A stretch of 64,000 nt of DNA from Urinicoccus massiliensis (lineage in GTDB: Bacteria; Bacillota; Clostridia; Tissierellales; Peptoniphilaceae): the NCBI RefSeq assembly GCF_900120405.1, contig NZ_LT635493.1:409037-473036 (forward strand). The letters run 5' to 3'. The notes under the pieces are model-generated. The model saw only the letters and a program-made list of their open reading frames with translations. It searched no databases and was not told where the DNA came from. Each line of letters opens with the position of its first letter. Position 1 is the first letter of the stretch. Position numbers and translations under genes: made by a program. Positions 25,371 to 32,949 of this stretch are shown one piece after another.

Positions 25371-26115
25371 GGTCATTCCCTTTCTGGTCCTCTTGGCCCT
25401 TGTAGCCCTCTGGTCCCTGGTCTCCTATTATGAGCTGGTTCCTAGCTTTATGTTGCCCTCACCCCGGGCCGTCCTGGGAGCCTTTTGGACCGACCGACTC
25501 CTGCTCTTAAACCACCTCAAGGTCACCATGTTGGAAGCCCTACTGGGCCTATCCATTGGTATCCTTTTGGGATTTATTTGCGCCCTGGCCATGGACCGTT
25601 TTCGCCTGGTAAAGGAAGCCCTCTACCCCCTCTTGGTCTTGACCCAAACCGTACCTACTGTGGCCATTGCCCCCCTCCTGGTCCTATGGCTGGGCTATGG
25701 TCTTTTACCTAAGATCACCCTGGTGGTGATTGTGACCTTTTTCCCCATTGCCATGAACCTCTACCAAGGTTTTCAAGGAGCTGACAAGGACTCCCTCCTC
25801 CTCCTGCAAGCCATGGGGGCCAACCGCCTGGACCTCTTTCGCTATGTCAAGTGGCCCATGGCCCTGACTTCCTTTTTTTCCGGCCTAAAAATTTCCACCT
25901 CCTATGCCCTGGTAGGGGCTGTCATTGCCGAATGGCTGGGAGGCTACGCCGGTTTGGGAGTCTACATGACCAAGGTCAAGAAGTCCTATTCTTTTGACAA
26001 GATGTTTGCCGTCATTGTTTTTATTTCCATCATCTCCTACCTCTGCCTCTTGCTGGTTCAAGTCTTGGAAAAAAAATCAATGCCCTGGAAAAAAGGAGAA
26101 AAACATGAACTTTAA
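25345..26115 (+). CDS. thiX: ABC importer permease for thiamine precursor (ThiX-like, 256 aa)
   Basis: A BPD_transp_1 permease with about six membrane segments. The EAA loop is present as LLLLQAMGANRLDLFRYVKWP (about residues 152-172), which docks on the ATPase. It resembles the SsuC/TauC/ThiX group. The ATG at 25345 directly follows a TTG; it overlaps the YkoF-like gene by 26 bp. It works with the NMT1-type binding protein and the ATPase that follow. The substrate (hydroxymethylpyrimidine or a formylaminopyrimidine) is inferred from the riboswitch and the binding protein. Confidence 0.88.
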   Translation: MKRQKNTARVIPFLVLLALVALWSLVSYYELVPSFMLPSPRAVLGAFWTDRLLLLNHLKVTMLEALLGLSIGILLGFICALAMDRFRLVKEALYPLLVLTQTVPTVAIAPLLVLWLGYGLLPKITLVVIVTFFPIAMNLYQGFQGADKDSLLLLQAMGANRLDLFRYVKWPMALTSFFSGLKISTSYALVGAVIAEWLGGYAGLGVYMTKVKKSYSFDKMFAVIVFISIISYLCLLLVQVLEKKSMPWKKGEKHEL

Positions 26116-27118
26116 AAAATTAACCGCCCTGGCCCTGGTTGCCTGCTTCCTCTTAACAGCCTGCGGCCCCAAGAGCCAAGAAAAAAATGCCGGCGCCAAG
26201 TCGGACCAAAAAAACCTAAAAGAAGTCCAATTCGTCTTGGACTGGACCCCCAATACCAACCACACCGGGGTCTATGTAGCTGACGCCCTGGGCTACTATG
26301 CTGAAGAAGGCCTAAAGCTCAACATCGTCCAACCTCCGGAAGACGGAGCCGAAGCCCTGGTAGCTTCCGGAAAAGCCGACTTCGGCGTTTCCTTCCAAGA
26401 CGTCCTGGCTGCCACTTTTTCCAACGACAACCCCCTTCCCATTACAGCCATCTGTGCCATTATCAACCACAACACCTCCGGCATCCTTTCTGCCAAGGAC
26501 AAAAACATCACCCGGCCCAAGGATATGGAAGGCCACAACTATGCCACCTGGGACAACCCCATTGAACAAGCCATTATTAAAAACGTCATCCAAAAAGATG
26601 GAGGCAACCCCAACAAGGTAGAATTTATTCCTTCTACAGCCACCGATGCCGTTTCCGCCATCCAAAGCAAGATTGACACCGTTTGGGTCTACTATGCCTG
26701 GGACGGCCTGGCTGCCCAAGTGAAAAATGTCCCCCACAACTACTTTTCCTTTATCGACATCAATCCCGTTTTCGACTACTATAGCCCCGTCATTATTTCC
26801 AACAACCAACTTTTAAAGGAAGACCCCGAAACCGTCAAGGCCTTTTTAAGAGCCACCGTCAAGGGCTACCAATACGCCATGGAAAATCCAGAAAAAGCCG
26901 CTGAGATCCTCTGCAAGGCCAATCCAGAATTGGACAAGGACCTAGTCCTGGCTTCACAAAAATGGCTGGCCGACCAATACCAAGCCGACAGCAAACAATT
27001 CGGCTATATAGACCAAACCCGTTGGGACAGATTCTACCAATGGTTGGCCGATGAAAACCTCATTAAAAAACCCCTGGACAAGGGCTACGGATTCACCAAT
27101 GACTTCCTCCCCCAATAA
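26105..27118 (+). CDS. thiY: NMT1/THI5-like substrate-binding lipoprotein (ThiY-like, 337 aa)
   Basis: Signal peptide with lipobox LLTAC, so the protein is tethered outside the membrane. The mature part starts QFVLDWTPNTNHTGVYVA, the hallmark of NMT1/THI5-like pyrimidine-binding proteins, and continues with GYYAEEGL and ADFGVSFQD. ThiY binds thiamine pyrimidine precursors. The ATG at 26105 follows an AAAGGAG-like site and overlaps the permease end by 11 bp; earlier in-frame starts lie within the permease gene. At 337 residues it has the usual length. Confidence 0.92.
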   Translation: MNFKKLTALALVACFLLTACGPKSQEKNAGAKSDQKNLKEVQFVLDWTPNTNHTGVYVADALGYYAEEGLKLNIVQPPEDGAEALVASGKADFGVSFQDVLAATFSNDNPLPITAICAIINHNTSGILSAKDKNITRPKDMEGHNYATWDNPIEQAIIKNVIQKDGGNPNKVEFIPSTATDAVSAIQSKIDTVWVYYAWDGLAAQVKNVPHNYFSFIDINPVFDYYSPVIISNNQLLKEDPETVKAFLRATVKGYQYAMENPEKAAEILCKANPELDKDLVLASQKWLADQYQADSKQFGYIDQTRWDRFYQWLADENLIKKPLDKGYGFTNDFLPQ

Positions 27119-27848
27119 ACTTTTAGACCTTGAGTCCATTTCCAAGACCTTTGGATCCCATCCCGTCTTGGACCAAGTCTCCCTCCACCTGGACCAGGGA
27201 GAGTTGGTTTCCCTCTTGGGGGTTTCGGGGTCCGGCAAGACCACTCTTTTTAACATCATTGCCGGCCTCCTAAAACCCGACCAAGGCCAGGTCCTCTTGG
27301 AGGGAAAAGACATTACCGGCCAGGCCGGCCAGGTAGCCTATATGTTACAAAAAGACCTCCTCTTGCCCCATTTAAAAATCTTGGACAATGTGGCCCTTCC
27401 CCTCTTTTTAAAAAAAGTACCCAAGGACCAGGCCCGGAAAAGAGCCCAGTCCTACTTCCAACAATTTGGCCTGGCCGGCACAGAGGGCCTCTATCCTTCT
27501 GAAATCTCCGGAGGCATGGCCCAAAGAGCCGCCCTTCTAAGGACCTATCTCTTTTCCTCAAAGATCGCCCTTTTAGACGAGCCCTTCTCCAAGCTGGACG
27601 CCATTACCAAGGCCAAGATGCACGACTGGTACCTGAAAATTATGGAAGAAATCCAGCTCACCACCCTCTTTATCAGCCACGATATTGACGAGGCCATCCA
27701 CCTGAGCCATAGGATCTACATCCTGTCCCCCAAGACCCGGTCCATTATCAAAGAATACAAGCTAGACCGGACCTTGGACTTCCAGTCCCAGGAAGGCCTC
27801 CTCTACCAAATGGACCTAAAAAAACAAATCACCCAAGATTTGGGATAG
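27099..27848 (+). CDS. thiZ: ABC importer ATPase for thiamine precursor (ThiZ-like, 249 aa)
   Basis: Walker A GVSGSGKTTL is near residue 42, the Q-loop MLQKDLLLPH near 86, the signature ISGGMAQRAALLR near 137, Walker B IALLDEPFSKLD near 157 and switch HDIDEA near 190. The signature GGMAQR is typical of the nitrate/taurine/thiamine-precursor subfamily. The ATG at 27099 overlaps the end of the binding-protein gene by 20 bp. It is the last gene of the TPP-controlled operon and is followed by a terminator. Confidence 0.92.
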   Translation: MTSSPNKLLDLESISKTFGSHPVLDQVSLHLDQGELVSLLGVSGSGKTTLFNIIAGLLKPDQGQVLLEGKDITGQAGQVAYMLQKDLLLPHLKILDNVALPLFLKKVPKDQARKRAQSYFQQFGLAGTEGLYPSEISGGMAQRAALLRTYLFSSKIALLDEPFSKLDAITKAKMHDWYLKIMEEIQLTTLFISHDIDEAIHLSHRIYILSPKTRSIIKEYKLDRTLDFQSQEGLLYQMDLKKQITQDLG

Positions 27849-27884
27849 AAAGCTGCCGGGTACCCGGTGGCTTTCTATTTTTTC
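27848..27884 (+). terminator. Terminator of the thiamine transport operon
   Basis: The hairpin GAAAGCTGCCGGG/CCCGGTGGCTTTC with a 2-nt gap in the centre is followed by TATTTTTT, at the stop of the ATPase gene. Confidence 0.82.
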
Positions 27885-27953
27885 CCTTGATTTTACCTAG
27901 CCAAGAATCAACTTTGTATATCCCATTTAACCCCTTTGTTGTTATGGATTTAG

Positions 27954-27982
27954 TTGACACTGTATACCATTCGTAATATAAT
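27954..27982 (+). promoter_or_regulatory. Consensus promoter of the toxin-antitoxin operon
   Basis: TTGACA (27954-27959) and TATAAT (27977-27982) are 17 bp apart, a full consensus match. TGTATA repeats at 27915 and in the spacer could be part of an operator, which is only a suggestion. Confidence 0.85.
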
Positions 27983-28004
27983 TGCCTTGAAAGGAGATGA
28001 TTTT

Positions 28005-28280
28005 ATGGCTACAAGTCCTACTCAAATTCGTATTGATACCACTGTCAAAGCAGAAGCAAATGAACTTTTTAATGAGCTTGGCATCGACCTATCCAGTGCC
28101 GTAAACATGTTTCTTCGTCAATGCATCCTTCGTGGTGGTTTGCCTTTTAAGGTAGAGCTACCAGGGTTTAAGGCTGAAACCCTGGCTGCCATGGAAGAAG
28201 CCAGAAGAATTTCCAGAGATCCTAACACACCCTCTTATTCTTCTATGGAAGACTTAAAGAAAGCCCTGCTATCTGACTAA
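28005..28280 (+). CDS. RelB/DinJ-family antitoxin (91 aa)
   Basis: The N-terminal ribbon-helix-helix reads QIRIDTTVKAEANELFNELGIDLSSAVNMFLRQ in overlapping pieces and is the DinJ/RelB DNA-binding module. The C-terminal half is polar and would wrap the toxin. ATG 28005 follows AAGGAG at good spacing; an earlier in-frame ATG overlaps the promoter and has no site. Its stop overlaps the toxin start (TAATG), as in most RelBE-type operons. Confidence 0.92.
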   Translation: MATSPTQIRIDTTVKAEANELFNELGIDLSSAVNMFLRQCILRGGLPFKVELPGFKAETLAAMEEARRISRDPNTPSYSSMEDLKKALLSD

Positions 28281-28558
28281 TGTACAAGATTAAGTTCACC
28301 AACCTTTATAAGAAAAGTTATAAACGTATGGCTAAACGAGGCATAGACCTGTCTCTTTTAGATGAAGTCATCGACCATCTAAGGCAGGGTATCCCACTTG
28401 AGCCCAAATACAAAGACCACATCCTTAAGGGAAAATTCAAGGGTTTTCATGAGTGCCACATAAAACCTGATTGGTTGCTCATTTATCTAATAGAGGATGA
28501 TATCCTTACCCTCACCCTCATCAATACTGGTAGCCACGCAGACCTATTTGGCATGTAA
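28280..28558 (+). CDS. YafQ-family mRNA interferase toxin (92 aa)
   Basis: A RelE-fold toxin of the YafQ branch. It has a basic N-terminal helix pair, the HILKGKFKGFHECHIKPDW stretch (about residues 49-67) with the conserved His/Asp of YafQ, and the terminal GSHADLF holding the catalytic histidine. YafQ cleaves mRNA on the ribosome. It is coupled by a 1-bp overlap to the DinJ-like antitoxin, so the module looks complete and intact. The operon ends at a strong terminator. Confidence 0.92.
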   Translation: MYKIKFTNLYKKSYKRMAKRGIDLSLLDEVIDHLRQGIPLEPKYKDHILKGKFKGFHECHIKPDWLLIYLIEDDILTLTLINTGSHADLFGM

Positions 28559-28601
28559 ATGCCCTCTCTCTTGGAGTGGTCATTTTTACCATATAAGCTT
28601 G

Positions 28602-28645
28602 AATAAAAAAAGATTCCTTCGCCATGAAGGAATCTTTTTTTATTC
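28602..28645. terminator. Bidirectional terminator between yafQ and birA
   Basis: A 17-bp stem AAAAAAAGATTCCTTC/GAAGGAATCTTTTTTT with a 5-nt loop has T runs on both strands and serves both convergent transcripts. Confidence 0.9.
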
Positions 28646-28661
28646 TTATAATTTAAGGGCT

Positions 28662-29630
28662 TTAAGAAAAATCTCCCCGGATGGAAATTTCTCCGGCCTT
28701 GAGGGTCAGGGTTTGGCCGGATAGGTCCACCAAGAGATGGCCTTGGTCGTTGATATCCTTGGCCCGGCCCACCAGGTCTTGGCCCTGGTAGTTGAAGGAA
28801 ATTTTTCTCCCCAAGACCAGGGAGGCCTCCTTGTAGGCCCGAATGACTTCCTTCCGGTCTTGGCCCTTTAAAAAATAGAGCTGGCTTATGATTTCCCCAG
28901 CCAGGTCATTTCTCAAAAGGTCCACATTTAAGGCTGTGGCAATTTTTTCCAGGTCCGAGCCAAAGCCCTCTTCTGGCATCCGGATGTTAATGCCAATCCC
29001 TGTGTAGATGGCTGAAATTTCTCGGTTCTCCAGGTTGAACTCCCCTTCCGTCAAGATGCCACAGAATTTTTTATTGGCCAAAAAGAGGTCGTTGACCCAC
29101 TTGATCTTGGCCTCCAGGCCTGTGGTTTTTTTCACAGCCCTTAAAACGGCCAAGGCGGCCTTGATGGTAATCAGGTCTTGGTCTTCCAGGTCTCCCTCTC
29201 CCTCCTTGTAGTAGAGAAGGGTCATGTAGAGGCCCGTGTGCTTGGGAGAGGCAAAGGCCTTGCCCCGTCGTCCCCGCCCCTGGACTTGTTCTTCAGCCAG
29301 GACCACATCAAAGGGCCGGACCTGGTTTTTTTCCAGCTTCCTTTTCATTTCCGTATTGGTGGAGTCCAGGCTGTCGTAGATGAAAATTTGCCGGTCTCTT
29401 AAAGCTTCCGGCAGGTGTTTTTGGATGCCTCCCTGGGAGAGCCGGTCAAAGTCCCCCAAAAGCCGGTAGCCCTTTTTTGGCTTGGCCTCAATGTCATAGC
29501 CTTGCCTTCTCAGGGCTTCAATGGCCTTCCAAACCGCCGCCCGAGAAACCCCTAACTGGTCTGCCAGGTCCTGGCCAGAAACATAGGCTTCCCGGTGGGC
29601 CTCCAAAAAATTCAAGACGTCCTCTTTCAT
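28662..29630 (-). CDS. birA: Biotin-protein ligase/biotin operon repressor BirA (322 aa)
   Basis: The N-terminal winged helix (about residues 1-65, with LADQLGVSRAAVWKAI) makes this the bifunctional class II type that can repress biotin genes. The central ligase domain has the biotinyl-AMP loop EQVQGRGRRGKAF near 112-124 and KIKWVNDL near 172-179, and a small SH3-like C-terminal domain follows. It activates biotin with ATP and attaches it to carboxylase carriers. Its ATG overlaps the stop of the upstream UPF0126 gene by 4 bp. No biotin synthesis genes are in the window. Confidence 0.95.
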   Translation of the reverse strand: MKEDVLNFLEAHREAYVSGQDLADQLGVSRAAVWKAIEALRRQGYDIEAKPKKGYRLLGDFDRLSQGGIQKHLPEALRDRQIFIYDSLDSTNTEMKRKLEKNQVRPFDVVLAEEQVQGRGRRGKAFASPKHTGLYMTLLYYKEGEGDLEDQDLITIKAALAVLRAVKKTTGLEAKIKWVNDLFLANKKFCGILTEGEFNLENREISAIYTGIGINIRMPEEGFGSDLEKIATALNVDLLRNDLAGEIISQLYFLKGQDRKEVIRAYKEASLVLGRKISFNYQGQDLVGRAKDINDQGHLLVDLSGQTLTLKAGEISIRGDFS

Positions 29631-30301
29631 TGGCCCTGCCTGCCTTCCTCAATGTCTTCCACAATCACCCGGGGCAGGTTCCAGTTTTTCAAGTAGGAAA
29701 TCAAGCGGACCACAAGGACCCCTGAAAAGCCCAAAATCATAGCAACAGAGGGCCCCAGGGACTGGTAGGTCAAGAGGTAGAGGACCCCGCCGGCAAAACT
29801 GGCCACGGCATAAATTTGCCGGATAAAGACAAAGGGGACAATGCCAGCCAAGAGGTCCCGGATGATCCCCCCGCCAATTCCCGTAGCCATGCCGCAAAAT
29901 AAAATCAAAAAGTGCTGGTTGACATAGCCAATTCCGGCTGCCGTATTCATGCCAACAATGGTAAAGGCTGCCAGGCCCAAGGCGTCAAAAAAGACCAGGT
30001 ACTTTTCAAAGGTAATTAAAAAACGACTGTTGAGGTGGTTCCCCCGGCGGTAAAAACTTAAAAAAACCAAGAGTGAAACCACCACGGCAATTAGGGTCCA
30101 AATAGAGTCTGTAAAGGCCGCCGGAGGTGTAATCCCCAGGGTTAGGTCCCGGATCATCCCGCCTCCTACAGCCGTAACCAGGCCCAAAACCATGGTGCCA
30201 AAAATATCCATACTCCGCCGGACCCCCAAAAGGGCACCGGAGATGGCAAAGGCAATGGTTCCGATAAATTCTAAAATAAACTGAATGCTTTCGTAATGCA
30301 A
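29627..30301 (-). CDS. UPF0126/TRIC-like membrane protein (YvgT-like), TTG start (224 aa)
   Basis: Seven hydrophobic segments are arranged as two similar halves, each with a glycine-rich signature: VTAVGGGMIRDL near residues 43-54 and ATGIGGGIIRDL near 129-140. This duplicated GGGxxRD pattern defines the UPF0126 family, related to TRIC cation channels; some members have been linked to glycine transport. The start is TTG at 30299-30301 after an AGGTGA site. It leads a two-gene unit with birA. An extended -10 (TGCTATACT, minus strand, 30322-30330) lies just upstream. Confidence 0.85.
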   Translation of the reverse strand: MHYESIQFILEFIGTIAFAISGALLGVRRSMDIFGTMVLGLVTAVGGGMIRDLTLGITPPAAFTDSIWTLIAVVVSLLVFLSFYRRGNHLNSRFLITFEKYLVFFDALGLAAFTIVGMNTAAGIGYVNQHFLILFCGMATGIGGGIIRDLLAGIVPFVFIRQIYAVASFAGGVLYLLTYQSLGPSVAMILGFSGVLVVRLISYLKNWNLPRVIVEDIEEGRQGQ

Positions 30302-30330
30302 AATCTCACCTCATTTTCTTTAGTATAGCA

Positions 30331-30597
30331 CGAATTCTTCCCTATTGCTTGTCCTTTTCAGGGATTGAAAAAATTTTTCCCCAGGTAGGAAAAATTCCAC
30401 CAGGCCAAGTCCCTTCTTTATAATCCCCTAAATGAGGAGACCCTAAAAACTCTTGAGATGGATAATCCTGGCCTCCATCCTGGGTAAAAAGCCCCAGGCG
30501 GCCACCGCCCTAAAATAAACGTCCAGGAAAAGTCCCGGCAAGATAAAAAATTTTACCCCTTTCTCTGAAACATTTTTCAATAAATTTAGCCGATAAA
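30331..30597. other. Non-coding interval upstream of the TetR gene
   Basis: About 270 bp with no supportable ORF. It contains a short GC-rich foldback GGCGGCCACCGCC near 30497-30509 and CCTGG/CCAGG repeats beside it. I see no known RNA family here. Confidence 0.4.
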
Positions 30598-30626
30598 TTG
30601 ACAACGCTTAAAATTCATAGTATTAT
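30598..30626 (+). promoter_or_regulatory. Promoter of the TetR regulator gene
   Basis: TTGACA (30598-30603) and TATTAT (30621-30626) are 17 bp apart, about 33 bp before the start codon. Confidence 0.8.
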
Positions 30627-30658
30627 TATTTTCAATGACATACGAAAGGAGTCTTGGT

Positions 30659-31222
30659 ATGAGAAAAAGAATTACATCTCGCCAGGAAATTCTAGAAAAT
30701 TGTCAAGATCTTGTGTCTGAAAAGGGCCTAAATGCCCTGGATATTCGAACTGTTGCTGCGGCCTGCCACGTATCTGTGGGGTCCATCTACAATCATTTCG
30801 AATCAAAAGATGACCTGGTCTATGGAGTTCTAAACCATGCTTGGGGAAAAATTTTTGACCTGGCTGACTCCTCCCAGGACAAGCCCACATCTTTTCTTGA
30901 CTATCTGGAATGGCTTTTCTCTTCTTTGGCTCAAAAAAAGGCCGAAGGGGCGGAATTTTTTAATCTTTACTCTTTGGGCTTGGCCTATAAGAATCCTCAA
31001 CTCGGTCGTGACCTCTTTGCTAGACATACTGGTCCCTTGAAAGAAGATCTGAAAAAAGCCTGGGAAGAAGATGGCAAGTTTGGAAAATTTTATGAAAAAA
31101 AAGAATCCGATAAAAAAATTGACTTCCTTTTTACCAGCTTGATTGGAGCCCTTTTGACAGAGTCTATATCTAAAGAAGACTTTATGGCCCTGGCAAGTAA
31201 GTATATTGAAATAGTTCAATAA
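30659..31222 (+). CDS. TetR/AcrR-family transcriptional regulator (187 aa)
   Basis: The N-terminal helix-turn-helix TVAAACHVSVGSIYNHFESKDDLVY (given here as adjoining motifs AAACHVSVGSIYNHF and ESKDDLVY, about residues 32-58) is typical of TetR regulators. A variable helical ligand domain follows. ATG 30659 lies 8 nt after AAAGGAG; an earlier ATG at 30635 overlaps that site and is unlikely. It is a single gene with its own promoter and terminator. No adjacent efflux gene is oriented with it, so the target is not evident. Confidence 0.9.
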   Translation: MRKRITSRQEILENCQDLVSEKGLNALDIRTVAAACHVSVGSIYNHFESKDDLVYGVLNHAWGKIFDLADSSQDKPTSFLDYLEWLFSSLAQKKAEGAEFFNLYSLGLAYKNPQLGRDLFARHTGPLKEDLKKAWEEDGKFGKFYEKKESDKKIDFLFTSLIGALLTESISKEDFMALASKYIEIVQ

Positions 31223-31231
31223 AAAGATTTT

Positions 31232-31262
31232 AAGTGTCAGGGTAACTTGACACTTTTCTTTT
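31232..31262 (+). terminator. Terminator of the TetR gene
   Basis: The hairpin AAGTGTCA/TGACACTT with an 8-nt loop is followed by TTCTTTTTA. Its 3' arm also contains the -35 box of the tRNA-Ser promoter. Confidence 0.75.
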
Positions 31263-31275
31263 TATTCTGTATAAT
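31247..31275 (+). promoter_or_regulatory. Promoter of the tRNA-Ser/SRP RNA transcript
   Basis: TTGACA (31247-31252) and TATAAT (31270-31275) are 17 bp apart, 19 bp upstream of the tRNA. The -35 lies inside the terminator stem of the preceding gene. Confidence 0.9.
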
Positions 31276-31293
31276 AAGTTATTGTAATCCAAT

Positions 31294-31385
31294 GGAGAGA
31301 TGGTTGAGTTGGTTTAAGGCGCTCGCCTGGAAAGCGGGTATACGTTTATAGCGTATCGGGGGTTCGAATCCCCCTCTCTCCGCCA
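31294..31385 (+). tRNA. tRNA-Ser (anticodon GGA), CCA encoded
   Basis: A 92-nt class II tRNA. The acceptor GGAGAGA pairs with TCTCTCC, the anticodon loop reads CTGGAAA (anticodon GGA), a long variable arm follows, then the T-arm GGGGGTTCGAATCCCCC and the encoded GCCA end. Confidence 0.96.
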
Positions 31386-31394
31386 GTAAATACA

Positions 31395-31668
31395 TTGCCA
31401 TACTAGACGGGGAGCTAGCGGCACCCTCATGCTTGCAATCCGCTATAGCAAGGTTGAATTCCCGGTTGCGGCTTATCCTTGTATGGTCTGCCTCGGAAAA
31501 GTGGCGTTGATGATTGGGTCCTACGCAACAAATGCTTTTGAACCGTGTCAGGTCTTGACGGAAGCAGCACTAAGGAAGATGTTTTGTGTGCCGTATGGGT
31601 CGCCTAGTCTGAGTTAACTCTCCGGGTACCGCATATAATCAATAAGACAAGGCCGGGTGTATGGCTAC
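31395..31668 (+). ncRNA. ffs: Signal recognition particle RNA, large bacterial type
   Basis: The S-domain core is unmistakable: GTGTCAGGTCTTGACGGAAG and GCAGCACTAAG near 31546-31574. The 5' part carries GGGGAGCTAGCGGCACCCT, typical of clostridial and Bacillus-type 4.5S/6S-like SRP RNAs with an Alu domain. The terminal helix pairs GCCATAC (31397-31403) with GTATGGC (31658-31664). It starts about 10 nt after tRNA-Ser and has no promoter of its own that I can see, so both RNAs probably come from one precursor. Ends are approximate. Confidence 0.93.
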
Positions 31669-31684
31669 ATAATTTTGTTTATTC

Positions 31685-31711
31685 GCATCTATTTATAGGT
31701 GCTTTTTTTAT
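31685..31711 (+). terminator. Terminator of the SRP RNA
   Basis: GCATCTAT pairs with ATAGGTGC and is followed by seven T. Confidence 0.85.
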
Positions 31712-31725
31712 AGAAAAGAGGTTTC

Positions 31726-32499
31726 ATGGATACAATCAACCCCAATTTAATCATCCTTCTAGGCTGCCTGGTTCCTGGCTTGATGACCGGCCTGGGTGCC
31801 CTTCCCATCTTTGCCACAAAAAACGTCTCCCAGGGACTTTTAGACACCCTTCTGGGGTCTGCCGCCGGAGTCATGCTGGCAGCCACCTGCTTTTCCCTGA
31901 TCTTACCCAGTATCGAATACGGGGGAGGCAACCTCCAGGCCGTCCTCATTACCTCCCTGGGCCTTTTTTTCGGGGCCTACCTCATTGACCTCATCGACCG
32001 CTATGCCCCCCACGAACACCTTATTGACAAAAAAGTCGAAGGGAAAAACACCGATTCTTTAAAAGAAATTTGGCTCTTTATCATTGCCATTACCATCCAT
32101 AACTTCCCCGAAGGCCTGGCTACCGGCGTGGGCTTTGGAACCGACTCCTTGAAAAACGGTATTACCATTGCCCTGGGCATTGGCCTGCAAAATATGCCCG
32201 AAGGTTTGGCTGTGGCCCTGGCCTTGGTCCGGGAGCGCTATTCCACAAAAAAAGCCTTCCTTATTGCCCTTTTTACCGGCCTGGTGGAACCTATCGGAGC
32301 CTTTCTAGGTATCTTTTTAGTCCAGATCTTCCAGCCCATCCTGCCCTTTATTTTGGCCTTGGCCGGAGGCGCCATGCTCTTTGTCATTAGCGACGAAATC
32401 ATACCAGAAACCCATAGTAACGGCTATGAACGCCAGGCCACCTACGGCATCATCATCGGCTTTATCGTCATGATGGTCTTGGATGTGACCTTGGGTTAA
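31726..32499 (+). CDS. ZIP-family metal transporter (257 aa)
   Basis: Eight membrane segments are expected. The two metal-binding signatures in segments IV and V are intact: IHNFPEGLATGVGF near residues 124-137 and GLQNMPEGLAVAL near 155-167. Bacterial ZIPs (ZupT-like) import zinc, iron or manganese by facilitated diffusion. The charged loop between segments III and IV lacks the histidine cluster of many ZIPs. It is a single gene with an AGAGG site and a UUCG-capped terminator. Confidence 0.93.
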   Translation: MDTINPNLIILLGCLVPGLMTGLGALPIFATKNVSQGLLDTLLGSAAGVMLAATCFSLILPSIEYGGGNLQAVLITSLGLFFGAYLIDLIDRYAPHEHLIDKKVEGKNTDSLKEIWLFIIAITIHNFPEGLATGVGFGTDSLKNGITIALGIGLQNMPEGLAVALALVRERYSTKKAFLIALFTGLVEPIGAFLGIFLVQIFQPILPFILALAGGAMLFVISDEIIPETHSNGYERQATYGIIIGFIVMMVLDVTLG

Positions 32500-32516
32500 A
32501 AGATGAAAAGAATGAG

Positions 32517-32543
32517 ATGTAGACTTCGGTCTACATTTTTTTA
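32517..32543 (+). terminator. Terminator of the ZIP transporter gene
   Basis: ATGTAGAC-TTCG-GTCTACAT forms an 8-bp stem capped by a UUCG tetraloop and is followed by seven T. Confidence 0.92.
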
Positions 32544-32560
32544 TTTGTGGGGGCTGGCTT

Positions 32561-32707
32561 GTAGGAGCGATTTTGAAGCCCTAGCCCGAAATCTTTGATT
32601 TCGTTGGCAGGTCTCATGCCAAGATTTCCTGTGAAAGCTTCGCTTAAACAGCTAGAAATCGACGGCTATATCGCCCACATTGGTAAACAGAATATATTTA
32701 TATTAGG
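32561..32707. repeat. Foldback element A, intergenic
   Basis: The element begins GTAGGAGCGA (32561) and ends with a 37-nt tail (32671-32707, TCGCCC..ATTG.TAAACA.AATATATTTATAT.AGGA). Inside are three clean hairpins: CGAAATC/GATTTCG, TTGGCA/TGCCAA and CTGT..AAGC/GCTT..ACAG. GCGAT and AGCC near the left end pair with ATCGC and GGCT near the right end, closing a multi-branched fold. The same borders recur in element B. No ORF is inside. Confidence 0.65.
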
Positions 32708-32749
32708 AGATAAATCCCTATTTACATTATTGCCCATACCAAATTCCCC

Positions 32750-32790
32750 AGGAGGGGCCTAGGGGCTAACGCATGCCCCTTGCCCCTCCT
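32750..32790. repeat. GC-rich two-step hairpin
   Basis: The outer stem AGGAGGGGC (32750-32758) pairs with GCCCCTCCT (32782-32790); the inner stem GGGGC (32762-32766) pairs with GCCCC (32775-32779). There is no T tract, so it is not an ordinary terminator. Confidence 0.6.
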
Positions 32791-32826
32791 AGAACCTCCC
32801 CTTCCACCCTAGCTCACTTTATGTAA

Positions 32827-32905
32827 GAAAAAATCGACAAGCCTAAAAATTCAAAACTCGCTTCGCTCAAACATTGAATTTTTTTAACGGCTCATCGATT
32901 TTTTC
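32827..32905. repeat. Long nested inverted repeat
   Basis: The outer arms 32827-32843 and 32889-32905 are complementary over 17 nt with two mismatches. The inner arms AAAAATTCAA (32845-32854) and TTGAATTTTT (32874-32883) are perfect over 10 nt. The loop contains the small palindromic CGCTTCGCT. The A/T-rich outer arm could end transcripts on either strand. Confidence 0.6.
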
Positions 32906-32949
32906 TTTCAATTTGAATAATTGGATTTGTACATTCCGTGGTAATTCGA

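Noticed and set aside
31429-31617. Plus-strand ORF of 62 codons
   Set aside because: It lies entirely within the SRP RNA, whose conserved core and helices explain the sequence.
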